NCBI GenBank assembly: GCA_937924805.1
Contig: CALDTZ010000122.1
Location: 1-42,710 of the forward strand
Length of the DNA stretch: 42,710 bases
From: an uncultured Saprospiraceae bacterium
GTDB lineage: Bacteria; Bacteroidota; Bacteroidia; Chitinophagales; Saprospiraceae
Direction of reading: 5' to 3'
Of this stretch, positions 33,332 to 42,371 are shown one piece after another (position 1 is the stretch's first letter; every line of letters begins with the position of its first letter). Under the pieces are notes generated by a model. It searched no databases and was not told the DNA's origin. It worked only from the letters and a program-made list of their open reading frames with translations. The translations under genes and the position numbers were made by a program.

Positions 33332-35224
33332 ATGAAAATTAGATTTACACAAATCTTATTAACTGGACTTATGCTTCTTAGTGTTACTTTTAGTTATGCT
33401 CAAGTAGATATTTTCTGGTCTGAAGACTTTGCCAATGGAATTCCAGATGATTGGACAAATAAAGATGCTTCAGCACAAGGTGCAAGATGGACCTATTGTA
33501 TTGATCAAATAAGTGAAGGAGATGGTTGCCCAGCAATCTCTTTGTATGCAAGTGACTATTTTGGGGCAGAAACAGCAGATAATGGTTTTGCTACATTAGA
33601 TTCTGATGCTTATGGCGAACTACCAAGTAATCATGTGAGTCAATTAACATTATCAACTATTGATTGTAGCACTCATGATGAAGTTTGGATCTCATTTAAT
33701 AGTGCACTGGGTGTATTTACCGTTCCTGGTTTAGATTTTGCCAATGTAAATGTAAGTACAGATGGTGTTTCTTGGACAAGGTTTGCTCCCCATTTAATTA
33801 CAATCGCCGACCGTTGGTCAGACAACCCAACTGAAGTTGCTTTAGATATAAGTGCTGTTGCAGCAAATCAAGCTGAAGTAATTATTCAATTTGAATTTAT
33901 TGGAAACTGGGAATACTGGTGGAGTATTGACGATATTAAATTGACGAATGGTGATCCAAGACTTCCAAATAATATGAGAGTCGACAACTTTTTTGCAATT
34001 GCTCCAAATTTAATGACGCCAGCTTCTCAAGTAGATGCATTTGGATTTTTAGCTGATGTTTCTAACATTGGTAGTGAAATTCAAGATGAAGTAGTTTTAT
34101 CTGTAAGTATATCTGATGAATCAGGTACTGAAGTTTATCAGGAATCTTTAGATTATGGAACCGTTGAAACAGACACTGTCATTCAGAATAGACCTTTTGC
34201 TTCAGAAGGGTTTACTCCAGATGGTTCGGAACAAACATATACTGGTACTTATTCTATTGTAGCTGCACAAGAAGATATGGATCCATCAAATAATGAACAA
34301 ACATTTAGTTTTACAATTACAGATGGATTATTTGCTAAAGAAAACGGACCTACTAGAGCTGTATTTCCGGCAGATGGTAACTGGGATGCAGGAGAAGCAC
34401 ATTCATGGGGATATGGTAACGCTTATTATATTGTAAATGGTGATAATGATGAATCATTCTTAAGAAAAGTATTTTTCTCTATCTCTAATGCAACTGAAGT
34501 GGTGGATCAAGTACTTTCAGTCAATGTATATGAGTGGATAGGTGACATGAATGATAGTGACGAAGCTGATCCAGATGAAAGATTATTAGTTGCAAGTGAT
34601 TTATACCTTATTGATGGATCTGAAATTCAAGATAACTTAATAGAACTTGTGGTACCATCTACTGCTGGATCTACCACTGCTTTACAATTAAAAAGTAACA
34701 CAATGTATATTGTTATGGTTGAACATACTTCACCTGATGCATTAACAAATGTACAATTTGGAGCAAGTGAGGCAAATGATTATGGTGGTATGATTTTAAG
34801 AGGTGACACTACAGATGTTAAAAGATATGCTGGTTTATTAGCTATAAATGAACCACTTTCTGATGAACCGTTTAGCACTCTTGGATTTGGAGCTGATATT
34901 GTTCCTGCAATAAGAATGGAAATCGGAACGGATCCATTTTTAGATTCTGCAGTGGAAGAATTAGATGGTGTACATACAATTAATGTATTCCCTAATCCTG
35001 CAAAAAACGAACTTAATGTTCAATTAGCATTTGATCATATTTTTGAAAATGTAGGCATACAGATAATGAACAACGTTGGACAAGGCGTTCTTTCAAAGCA
35101 ACTTAAAAATACAAAGTCTGCTTATGAAACCTTTGACACTTCTTCATTACCAAGTGGTCATTATGTAATGCACATTACGACTGCAGCTGGAGTTAGAACC
35201 CAGAAATTTGTAATTGCTAAATAA
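33332..35224 (+). CDS. Secreted T9SS cargo protein with choice-of-anchor J-like domain
   Basis: The 630-residue product has a signal peptide (ILLTGLMLLSVTFSYAQ). A jelly-roll domain at about 28-205 opens FWSEDFANGIPDDWTNKD and ends WWSIDDIKLTN, the choice-of-anchor J pattern. A CARDB/Ig-like middle part (near 225-330, SEIQDEVVLSVSISDESGT) follows, then a further beta-rich region. The C-terminal 75 residues form a type A type IX secretion sorting domain: INVFPNPAKNELNVQLAF, then TFDTSSLPSGHYVMHI and QKFVIAK. The protein is rich in Asp, Glu, Ser and Thr, as expected for a cell-surface or released protein. No catalytic motif is visible. Expression probably ends at 35247-35285. Confidence 0.88.
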   Translation: MKIRFTQILLTGLMLLSVTFSYAQVDIFWSEDFANGIPDDWTNKDASAQGARWTYCIDQISEGDGCPAISLYASDYFGAETADNGFATLDSDAYGELPSNHVSQLTLSTIDCSTHDEVWISFNSALGVFTVPGLDFANVNVSTDGVSWTRFAPHLITIADRWSDNPTEVALDISAVAANQAEVIIQFEFIGNWEYWWSIDDIKLTNGDPRLPNNMRVDNFFAIAPNLMTPASQVDAFGFLADVSNIGSEIQDEVVLSVSISDESGTEVYQESLDYGTVETDTVIQNRPFASEGFTPDGSEQTYTGTYSIVAAQEDMDPSNNEQTFSFTITDGLFAKENGPTRAVFPADGNWDAGEAHSWGYGNAYYIVNGDNDESFLRKVFFSISNATEVVDQVLSVNVYEWIGDMNDSDEADPDERLLVASDLYLIDGSEIQDNLIELVVPSTAGSTTALQLKSNTMYIVMVEHTSPDALTNVQFGASEANDYGGMILRGDTTDVKRYAGLLAINEPLSDEPFSTLGFGADIVPAIRMEIGTDPFLDSAVEELDGVHTINVFPNPAKNELNVQLAFDHIFENVGIQIMNNVGQGVLSKQLKNTKSAYETFDTSSLPSGHYVMHITTAAGVRTQKFVIAK

Positions 35225-35246
35225 TTCATTTTCTACGATACATATG

Positions 35247-35285
35247 AAAGGAGATTTAATCAATGATTAAATCTCCTTTTTTCTT
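35247..35285 (+). terminator. Rho-independent terminator of the T9SS cargo gene
   Basis: AAAGGAGATTTAAT (35247-35260) pairs perfectly with ATTAAATCTCCTTT (35266-35279) around the loop CAATG, a 14-bp stem followed by a T-rich tract. It begins 23 nt past the stop. Confidence 0.9.
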
Positions 35286-35312
35286 TTCCTTTATTATGTA
35301 TTGCTCCTTAAG

Positions 35313-36071
35313 CTAAATTATACCTAACTTATTTTTCTGAATATAACCAGTTTCAAGATTTAACAACTCAACTTTGTACCAATCATCAAAAGTGTCAAGT
35401 AGTTTTACTTTTTCACCAGCCTGAACATTTGATTGTATATCACTTCGCAGATCAGGACCACTTTGAATTTGAACCTTTTCTAAGGCAATACCAAAAATAT
35501 CTTCTTGACTTAATTGGACGGATGACCAAAGGATAAAGCCTAATAACAAAATCGATCCAACTAAGGACCTTGATATTCTTTTGTATTTTTTTGTTGTCCA
35601 ATCGAGTTTAAAGAATTCTTTTTTATACCAAAAAAATACGAGTATTGAAAGAATAAGTAGCTGAAGTAAAGCCCAAATATTTGGTGATATAATTTTGACA
35701 AAACTCCTCCAAAGTCTTACTGGGAGGAAAGGAGGTACTTCAAATATTTCTGAATCAACTTTTTGTTTTGCAATATCAATATTTGATAACAATTTAGCAT
35801 CGTTAGGGTCTAAAACTAAACCTTTTTCATAATACAGAATAGCGTGACCAATGCTATCTTGCTTAAAGTGAGCATTTCCTAAATTAAGATATATAGCTTT
35901 ACTATGTGCTCCATTCTCAATTACCTTTTCGTATTGTTTAATTGCTTCTGCAAAATTTTCCTTTTCATAAGCCTCATTACCAGTTTGAAACAACAATTGA
36001 CCATCCGATTGAGAAAAGATACCAATTGGAATACAGATAATAACGATTATAATGTTGATAATTTTTCTCAT
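35313..36071 (-). CDS. BatE-like protein: TPR, two membrane helices and C-terminal SH3
   Basis: The 252-residue product has a signal peptide (IINIIIVIICIPIGIFSQ) and two or three TPRs at about 24-110 (LLFQTGNEAYEKENFAEAIK, AIYLNLGNAHFKQDSIGHA). Membrane helices lie at about 131-148 and 168-186, and a bacterial SH3 domain closes the protein (QAGEKVKLLDTFDDWYKVEL, then GYIQKNKLG). This is the architecture of BatE in Bacteroidota Bat (aerotolerance-named) operons. Here batA-D are absent and the gene is instead coupled to the OstA-like gene, overlapping it by 4 nt (ATGA). A role in the envelope is inferred. Confidence 0.8.
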   Translation of the reverse strand: MRKIINIIIVIICIPIGIFSQSDGQLLFQTGNEAYEKENFAEAIKQYEKVIENGAHSKAIYLNLGNAHFKQDSIGHAILYYEKGLVLDPNDAKLLSNIDIAKQKVDSEIFEVPPFLPVRLWRSFVKIISPNIWALLQLLILSILVFFWYKKEFFKLDWTTKKYKRISRSLVGSILLLGFILWSSVQLSQEDIFGIALEKVQIQSGPDLRSDIQSNVQAGEKVKLLDTFDDWYKVELLNLETGYIQKNKLGII

Positions 36072-37930
36072 TCCTTGTCCATTTTTTCGAGAATATCCAA
36101 GACATCTTTACCAAAATCGTCTTCCTCGATAGTATTATTTTCTTCCGTTTTTACTATTTCCAATATTGAGTTCAAAGATAAAGGTCTTTCTTTTTCATTC
36201 CAATCAAACCCGTTTAAATATAATTGAGCTTCACTAGCTTTGAGTACAGGAACCATTTTTGATGTTGGTTGACTATGAAATTTTATTCCTTCCAATTCTT
36301 TGTTTTCAAAAGTGAATTCAATGTAACTACACTCAGTCTTATTAGCTCCAATAAAAGCTCCATTTTCATCTCGTAACAGATAAATAGTTTGTGCATTTCC
36401 TTTTACCTCCATCCATTTTATGGATGAACTATCAAGTTTTGCAAAAATGTTTTTCCCTTTTATTTGGTCAAAATATTTTATACCCAGCTTATTTGTAATA
36501 AAAGCATTACTTCTCAATTTCACTTGTTCAATACCTTCTTCATTACTTTTTAGCAATATCGTATCAGCTACAAATTGGGTGGTATCCGCCCATAAAATAG
36601 GTTCACCAAAAAATATAAAACTTGAATCTTTTGTATTATAAAGTAGTGAATCAGCTCTACCTTGAAAGGCATTCGAAAATAAACGCACATCATGGTAGGC
36701 TCTAAATATTCTGAACGTATCTAAAGAGTCAATTTGTTGTATGGACTGAAGTGTATCGGCACTTAGAAACAAGGTGTCATTATCCATAATTTCTTCGATG
36801 TATGGACGTCCTTGGTTATTATAAGCGACAAAATCTTCTTCATTTGTTTGCGATAGAAAATCACTATAGATTTTTCTTCCATTTTCTTTATCTTCAGATA
36901 TAACATCTCCTTCTGAATATCCTTCATTTGTTTTAGCATCATAAAAGATTTTTTCTCCTTCCAAGAATAAACCATCTTTTTCCAATTTCCCACTGCCCTC
37001 AATCCATATTTTTTCATCTGTAGATTGATATTTTATATATTGACCTGATGCTTTGGTCTCATTATCTGTAAATTGACCATTACCTTCCAATATGACAATA
37101 TCTTCATTCCTAAAAAAACTAATTTTTTCTGCTTTAGCATCAGATTTTCCATCCTCAACAATAGCATTTCCAGTTAAGGTTATCAAATTTTTATCTTTAT
37201 TAAAATCAATGTAATCTGATTTCGTATTTAATGAGTCTCCATAAAATTTAGCCTCTTTTTCAAAATAGGCATTGCCCGTTTCCAAATCATAATACCCCGC
37301 TTCACAATAAATTTTATTCTCATCTTGGGTAATATAACTAGGTCCTACAAAATTAGCTCGCTTGCTTTTAGAATCATAAACTAACGTATCACACAATAAG
37401 GTAAAAGACGAGTCAATAACGATCACTTCTTCATAGAAATAGGACAAACCAGACTTCATATTATAGTTACCCCTGAGACTACTCAATCTAGCTCCTTGAG
37501 TTTCAAGCAAGGCCGTATCTATATAACTTACATTTTCTGTTTTGAGATCATAAAACAATGCATCTGAATATAATTTCTGGTCACCATTCTTTAGAATGAC
37601 TTCTCCATATAATTTTGCATATTTTTCTATTCCATCATAATTTAAAGAGTCACCAAAAATTTCAATTGTATCGTGCCTCAGTAAAATAATATTACCAACT
37701 GCATCTAACTTATTGGCAACCGTAGTCGCACTATCACAAAACATGAAAGTAGAATCATGCAGAATTTTAATATTTCCACGATAAAATTGAAACTCCTCGT
37801 CACCGATTCTCTCATTTACAAAAGCTTCAGAATATAATACTTTCAGTTGTTTATATTCACTGGTATCCTGCTCTTGTCCAAAGACACAGATTTGTAAAAA
37901 ACACAATAAGATTAGTATTCTTTGTTTCAA
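36068..37930 (-). CDS. OstA-like protein (LPS-transport related, LptA/OstA fold)
   Basis: The 620-residue product has a signal peptide (ILILLCFLQICVFGQ) and many short beta repeats of the OstA/LptA jelly-roll type. Each has the pattern D.L.Y......A...G.V.L..GD (FCDSATTVANKLDAVGNIIL, LYSDALFYDLKTENVSYIDT, YCEAGYYDLETGNAYFEKEA). It lacks a C-terminal barrel like LptD. In Bacteroidota such proteins are annotated OstA-like (OstA_2) and are presumed to bridge LPS across the periplasm. It lies 5 nt after the oxidoreductase gene and overlaps the BatE-like gene by 4 nt. Confidence 0.88.
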   Translation of the reverse strand: MKQRILILLCFLQICVFGQEQDTSEYKQLKVLYSEAFVNERIGDEEFQFYRGNIKILHDSTFMFCDSATTVANKLDAVGNIILLRHDTIEIFGDSLNYDGIEKYAKLYGEVILKNGDQKLYSDALFYDLKTENVSYIDTALLETQGARLSSLRGNYNMKSGLSYFYEEVIVIDSSFTLLCDTLVYDSKSKRANFVGPSYITQDENKIYCEAGYYDLETGNAYFEKEAKFYGDSLNTKSDYIDFNKDKNLITLTGNAIVEDGKSDAKAEKISFFRNEDIVILEGNGQFTDNETKASGQYIKYQSTDEKIWIEGSGKLEKDGLFLEGEKIFYDAKTNEGYSEGDVISEDKENGRKIYSDFLSQTNEEDFVAYNNQGRPYIEEIMDNDTLFLSADTLQSIQQIDSLDTFRIFRAYHDVRLFSNAFQGRADSLLYNTKDSSFIFFGEPILWADTTQFVADTILLKSNEEGIEQVKLRSNAFITNKLGIKYFDQIKGKNIFAKLDSSSIKWMEVKGNAQTIYLLRDENGAFIGANKTECSYIEFTFENKELEGIKFHSQPTSKMVPVLKASEAQLYLNGFDWNEKERPLSLNSILEIVKTEENNTIEEDDFGKDVLDILEKMDKE

Positions 37931-37935
37931 TTCTT

Positions 37936-39060
37936 TTAGTTACTAATGACTAAATCCGCCAATCTTTTACCTACTAATGATCCAATGGCTATGCCCATGC
38001 CACCTAATCGAACTCCTACATATAGATTCTCATCTATTTTTTTTATGATCGGTGATTTATCATTACCTCCAGCTAATATTCCTGACCAGGCATATTCAAT
38101 TTCAACTTCTTCTTGATGGATATATTGTTTTAAAAATGATTTTAACCACAAGATAACTTGTTCACTCGTTTCAATTTCGGTTGTAGCTTCATCTTTCATA
38201 AATTTGTGCCTGCCACCACCTAACAAAATTCGATTACCCACGTTTCTAAAATATACATATCCATTCTTCATATGATACGTTCCATTAAGAGAAAGATTTG
38301 AAATTGGCCTCGTGACGATCACTTGATTTCTAAACGGCTCTACTTCAATATTCGTTATCAGTGATTTGGTAAATGCATTTGTCGTAAACAAAAGGTGATC
38401 CGTATGGATACATAAATCATTGGATGCTTCAATTATAAAAGATTGTTTATCTCCTTTTGTATATGATTTTATGAATGTCGACCATAGAAACTTAACACCG
38501 AGGGTGTACGCCTTTTTTATCAGTGTAATCATCATTCGCCCCGTGTTAATCGCACCTTCTTCGTTGTTTTTTATTGCCGATGACAATAAATTTGATCCAA
38601 AATCAATCTTGTCCAATGAAAAGCAATCATTAATATTAAGTGCGTTTTTCATTACATTATTGTAAAAAGGTATCATCATTTTACAATTGGTTAAATGGGC
38701 TTGTTCCTTACTAGTAAAAAGCTCTACTCCTCCAGTCTTTTCAAAATCAATTTCTTGCTCACCCAATGATTCCTTTAAATATTGTAACCCTTCATAACGT
38801 TCCATAATTAAGGATTGAATATAATCCTCTCCCATTGATCGTCGATCAGATTCTAATTCACCAATGCTACCAAAACAAGCAAATCCCGCGTTCTTAGTAC
38901 TTGCCCCCGAAGGTAAAACACCCCGTTCAATTACAAGAACCTCTGAAGATGGCATTTTTAGTTTCAGATGAATCGCACATTGAATCCCTACTAACCCACC
39001 ACCAACTATAGTGTAGTCATTATTTTCAATCCATGATTTTGATTCCCAAAAACTTAACAT
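37936..39060 (-). CDS. FAD-dependent oxidoreductase, DAO (glycine/D-amino acid oxidase) superfamily
   Basis: The 374-residue flavoprotein has the dinucleotide motif IVGGGLVGIQCAIHLK near 18-33, then VLVIERGVLPSGASTKNAGF, the typical DAO substrate-side start. Near the C terminus are EYAWSGILAGGNDKSP and LYVGVRLGGMGIAIGS, the FAD-closing glycine motif. No signal peptide is seen; it is probably cytoplasmic. The amine or amino acid substrate is unknown. It heads a three-gene unit with the OstA-like and BatE-like genes; a functional link is not obvious. Confidence 0.9.
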   Translation of the reverse strand: MLSFWESKSWIENNDYTIVGGGLVGIQCAIHLKLKMPSSEVLVIERGVLPSGASTKNAGFACFGSIGELESDRRSMGEDYIQSLIMERYEGLQYLKESLGEQEIDFEKTGGVELFTSKEQAHLTNCKMMIPFYNNVMKNALNINDCFSLDKIDFGSNLLSSAIKNNEEGAINTGRMMITLIKKAYTLGVKFLWSTFIKSYTKGDKQSFIIEASNDLCIHTDHLLFTTNAFTKSLITNIEVEPFRNQVIVTRPISNLSLNGTYHMKNGYVYFRNVGNRILLGGGRHKFMKDEATTEIETSEQVILWLKSFLKQYIHQEEVEIEYAWSGILAGGNDKSPIIKKIDENLYVGVRLGGMGIAIGSLVGKRLADLVISN

Positions 39061-39137
39061 TTTAAAAATTCGATTATTTATTTTTACTTTACTTCTTAAA
39101 GCTGCAAAGCTGTACTTTTAATTAAAATATAAAACTA

Positions 39138-39575
39138 ATGATTCAACGGTTACAAAGTATATTTCTATTCCTTTCTAGTGCAAGTTTCTTTTCACATTTT
39201 GGCTTCTCTTTTGCTAAAACTGATGCACCTGGCCCAAATTTTTTCGCAGACCAAGTCTATAATATTCAAGATAATATTGGTTTGTTAATAATGGCGGTAC
39301 TATCGGGTTTACTTGCATTTGGTATTATTTTTCTTTTTAACAATAGAAAATTGCAACTCAAATTAAGTTACATAGTTATTGTATTGGCTATATTATTGCC
39401 TGTGTTAGCTTCCTTATTATTTTTAAATGCCGGGAATAGCATGGAAAATACTCAGGGTATTCAGGATAGCATTGGATTATATATGCCAATTGTTAGCGTA
39501 ATACTTACATGGCTTGCGATTCGATTTATTAATAAAGACGAAAAAATTGTTCAATCAATGGATCGATTGAGATAA
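39138..39575 (+). CDS. DUF4293 family membrane protein
   Basis: The 145-residue protein has four hydrophobic helices, about 5-25, 47-67, 76-96 and 115-131. The family opening MIQRLQSIFLFLSSASFF, the short extracellular loop after helix 1 and the charged end NKDEKIVQSMDRLR match Bacteroidota DUF4293. Its function is unknown; in other genomes I recall it beside rho, but here it is not. It diverges from the oxidoreductase gene across 77 nt and ends before a bidirectional terminator. Confidence 0.85.
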   Translation: MIQRLQSIFLFLSSASFFSHFGFSFAKTDAPGPNFFADQVYNIQDNIGLLIMAVLSGLLAFGIIFLFNNRKLQLKLSYIVIVLAILLPVLASLLFLNAGNSMENTQGIQDSIGLYMPIVSVILTWLAIRFINKDEKIVQSMDRLR

Positions 39576-39603
39576 GCTTTTTATCATTCTATCAGAAGAA
39601 TAA

Positions 39604-39640
39604 AAAAAGGCGATCATACATAATGTATAATCGCCTTTTT
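39604..39640. terminator. Bidirectional rho-independent terminator
   Basis: AAAAAGGCGAT (39604-39614) pairs with ATCGCCTTTTT (39630-39640), with a further self-complementary ATACAT/ATGTAT stretch inside the loop. A and T runs flank it. It sits between the convergent DUF4293 and exbD genes. Confidence 0.88.
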
Positions 39641-39659
39641 AAAAAAATATTTTGTTGTA

Positions 39660-40127
39660 TTAATCCACTCTAGGTTTAGCAGAATAATTCACTTTTAGTT
39701 GATTTGCTTTTCTAAGCTCAGTTTTCACATCAGTAACAATACCCATGGTTACTTTCCCATCTACCTTCAACGAAGAGTTTATACCCGGTCTTTGAGTTTC
39801 TGGAACAGAAGATTTGTGCTGTTCCAAAAAAAGAGGTATATCTGTAAGCTTTGAAATTTTATCTCCTAATTGTAACAATGGCTTTGTTCCATAGGTTTCT
39901 TTCCATTGTGCCGTTGGTTTACCAATATGCAAGTAATTAACTAAAGACTTTTTCTCTAATTTTGTTAATTCCGTTGCTTGAGGAACGACAACATTTACTT
40001 TAAGTGTTGCATCTCTTAACACAGTGGTTACCATGAAGAAAAATAACAACATGAAAATTATATCCGGTAAAGATGCTGTTGACACTTCCGGAGCGGTCTT
40101 TCCTCTTTTCTTTTGAAATTTACCCAT
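39660..40127 (-). CDS. exbD: ExbD/TolR family protein (second copy)
   Basis: The 155-residue protein has one N-terminal membrane helix (IIFMLLFFFMVTTVL) preceded by the functional Asp in SLPDIIF, then a periplasmic domain. ExbD works with ExbB to use the proton gradient and energise TonB at the outer membrane. It is last in the operon exbB-membrane protein-exbD-exbD, 8 nt after the first exbD. The periplasmic part differs clearly from the first copy, suggesting hetero-oligomers or distinct partners. No tonB gene is in the window. Confidence 0.92.
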   Translation of the reverse strand: MGKFQKKRGKTAPEVSTASLPDIIFMLLFFFMVTTVLRDATLKVNVVVPQATELTKLEKKSLVNYLHIGKPTAQWKETYGTKPLLQLGDKISKLTDIPLFLEQHKSSVPETQRPGINSSLKVDGKVTMGIVTDVKTELRKANQLKVNYSAKPRVD

Positions 40128-40135
40128 AATAAATT

Positions 40136-40690
40136 TTAATTTTCTTCTCCAAAATTTGTTGGCTCAGCTTCAGAAAGTACTAAAGGAATCCTAGCTCGAA
40201 TTTCTTTTTGTTGATCTCTTGCCAAGTATTCATAAGGCTTAGCATATTTTCTTTGTGCCTCTTCTTCTCTGAGTTCGTTATATGCAGCCTTCAATTCATT
40301 ATAAACTTCGACATAGGTTTTATATTCCGTACCTCTATCATTTTTTAATGAAATAATTGCTTTCGTTGGCTTCTCTGCCATATCAGGCCTTTTATTTGGA
40401 TTCCAAATAAACTCCTTAGCCTTTTCTCTTAAATCTTCAATTTTTTCTAGCTCGCCTCTTACTAAAAGTTGATTTTCAGCGTTTACCATTACAGAAAATA
40501 CATTCCTTTCATTTAAGGTCATTGTTTCTGGTGGTTCCGTTGACCAAGGTGGTAACTTAACTAATACACCTTTATCTACATCAATGGTTGTGGTTACAAG
40601 AAAGAAAATCAAAAGTAAGAAAGCTATATCTGCCATCGAACCTGCGTTGATCTCATTGCTTAACCGATCTCTTGAACTTGTTTTACCCAT
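40136..40690 (-). CDS. exbD: ExbD/TolR family protein (first copy)
   Basis: The 184-residue protein has the ExbD opening INAGSMADIAFLLLIFFLVT with the membrane Asp (MADIAF), then the periplasmic segment VDKGVLVKLPPWS. It is longer than the second copy and has an extra charged C-terminal region (AYNELREEEAQRKYAKPYEY). It acts with the ExbB homologue upstream. Gaps to its neighbours are 5 and 8 nt. Confidence 0.92.
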   Translation of the reverse strand: MGKTSSRDRLSNEINAGSMADIAFLLLIFFLVTTTIDVDKGVLVKLPPWSTEPPETMTLNERNVFSVMVNAENQLLVRGELEKIEDLREKAKEFIWNPNKRPDMAEKPTKAIISLKNDRGTEYKTYVEVYNELKAAYNELREEEAQRKYAKPYEYLARDQQKEIRARIPLVLSEAEPTNFGEEN

Positions 40691-40695
40691 AATAG

Positions 40696-41202
40696 TTATT
40701 TGAAAAGGTTATAAATTTCAAATAGAACAATCCCTGCAAATGCAATAATTGTCAATCCCATAACAGACTTTACGCCTCCACTAATAAACTTACTTACATT
40801 TTCAGTAATGTTATTTTTTGAAACTAATTCTGCAATTTTTCCTGTAGACTCTGCAGTCGACGTAGAATAAAGGATAAAGAACAATCCCAACAAAACAGCA
40901 ATGGATATTAAAAACACCATAGAATTTTTAGGGTTACTTATCAATTGACCAAGTCCAAAAACGATGGCAACTAGAAAAGCAACGGCTACTAACAATAAAG
41001 GAACTGCTATTACTGGGTTTAAAAAGTTAAATCCATCGCCTCCTCCATTTTTCAATACTGCATTTAGATCTGTTGAAGCATCAAAACCTGCACCACTTAA
41101 TCCAGTAAATATTGATATAAGTATAATGGCGCTACAAACAACACCAATTAAAAGAGCAATCATCTGCCCCTTAGTATTGAATAAATTATATATCGCTTTC
41201 AT
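40696..41202 (-). CDS. Small membrane protein in ExbB/ExbD operon, unknown function
   Basis: The 168-residue protein has about four hydrophobic helices: about 14-34 (IALLIGVVCSAIILISIFTG), 62-86, 93-111 and 146-165. Short loops separate them and a Gly/Asn-rich segment lies between helices 1 and 2 (KNGGGDGFNFLN). No named domain is recognised. Its place between exbB and exbD, seen also in other Bacteroidota, suggests an accessory subunit of the motor (inference). Confidence 0.75.
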   Translation of the reverse strand: MKAIYNLFNTKGQMIALLIGVVCSAIILISIFTGLSGAGFDASTDLNAVLKNGGGDGFNFLNPVIAVPLLLVAVAFLVAIVFGLGQLISNPKNSMVFLISIAVLLGLFFILYSTSTAESTGKIAELVSKNNITENVSKFISGGVKSVMGLTIIAFAGIVLFEIYNLFK

Positions 41203-41247
41203 TTATTAATTTTTAAAGTTGATAATATGTTTGACAAAAAAATGGGT

Positions 41248-41979
41248 TTATTTGAAAACACCATTTCTCGACATAATATCAACAAGTCCGATCGTAGAAT
41301 CTTCCATTTTGTTTACAATTCCATCAATTTTAGAAATAATGTAATTATAAAAGATTTGAAGAATGATGGCTACAACTAGTCCGAAAACGGTTGTTAATAA
41401 GGCTACTTTAATACCACCTGCTACAACTGAAGGAGATAAATCACCTACCGCTTCAATTCTATCAAATGCTTGAATCATACCAATTACTGTTCCCATAAAC
41501 CCTAGCATCGGTGCAATAGAAACAAATAAAGATATCCATACTAGACCTTTTTCTAAAAGTCCCATTTGTACTGAACCATAAGATACTATTGCTTTTTCAA
41601 CAGCTTCTGGGCCTTCTTTAGCATTTCTTAAACCTTCATGTAATATACTTGCTGTCGGGCCAGGTGTAGATCTAGTTGCTTCTAGTGCACCTTCCATATC
41701 TCCGTTTGATAAACTTTCGTCTATTCGGGAAAGCAATTTGTCCGTATTTGTGGTTGCAATATTTAATGTTATGATTCGCTCAATACAAAATGCTAATCCT
41801 AGGATCAAGCAAATAAGTACTAAACTCATAAATCTCCAATCTCCTTCAATAAATTTCTCCTTTAACATCTGAAATCCTGAAGAACTTGCCTCTGCGGTTG
41901 CGTCTTGAGCCAACATTTCTGTTGCTCCAAACATAGCAAGCACACAAAAAACAATTCCGAATACTAATAATTTACGCAT
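41248..41979 (-). CDS. exbB: MotA/TolQ/ExbB proton channel family protein
   Basis: The 243-residue protein has a signal-like N terminus (LLVFGIVFCVLAMFGATEML) and three membrane helices. The first is near 51-66 (RFMSLVLICLILGLAFCIE); the conserved ExbB pair is at about 143-163 and 185-212 (LVWISLFVSIAPMLGFMGTV, GGIKVALLTTVFGLVVAIIL). The latter two carry the proton-path Thr and Gly residues of the family. It forms the pentameric stator with ExbD. It is first in its operon, transcribed away from the tRNA gene; I see no consensus promoter in the 156-nt gap upstream. Confidence 0.95.
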   Translation of the reverse strand: MRKLLVFGIVFCVLAMFGATEMLAQDATAEASSSGFQMLKEKFIEGDWRFMSLVLICLILGLAFCIERIITLNIATTNTDKLLSRIDESLSNGDMEGALEATRSTPGPTASILHEGLRNAKEGPEAVEKAIVSYGSVQMGLLEKGLVWISLFVSIAPMLGFMGTVIGMIQAFDRIEAVGDLSPSVVAGGIKVALLTTVFGLVVAIILQIFYNYIISKIDGIVNKMEDSTIGLVDIMSRNGVFK

Positions 41980-42135
41980 GATTTGTTTGGTTTTCTTAAT
42001 CGTTTAAATAATAAAAATTATAATTAAGCCCTAATTTAGAAATATTTAGGAACCTATTTAGTAAAATCCTGTACTTGTTTTATTCTTTATGACTTTTCAC
42101 TCCGAAAAAAACCCAACATCTAAAAAATATTACAG

Positions 42136-42223
42136 CGGAGAGAGAGGGATTCGAACCCTCGGTACCCTTTTGGAGTACATACGCTTTCCAGGCGTACCTC
42201 TTAAGCCACTCGAGCACCTCTCC
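42136..42223 (-). tRNA. tRNA-Ser (anticodon GGA)
   Basis: The 88-nt class II tRNA has a 7-bp acceptor stem (GGAGAGG with TCTCTCC, one G-U pair), discriminator G, the D arm with AGTGGCTTAAG, and anticodon stem TACGC/GCGTA around the loop CTGGAAA. The anticodon is at complement 42187-42189. It has the long serine variable arm (TGTACTCCAAAAGGGTACC region) and T loop TTCGAAT. The 3' CCA is not encoded. A TATTTTTG box at complement 42297-42304 is a possible promoter element. Confidence 0.97.
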
Positions 42224-42371
42224 AATTTCAGACGTTTCTAGGTTAAAGATGAAAAAAAACTATGATTTGGTGTATAGTCTTTATACATATTTAAATCAAA
42301 AATATATAGTTGCCTAGTTTGTAAGAATTTCTAAATAAAATATTTAACAATGTGTAATATTTGTAGATCAA

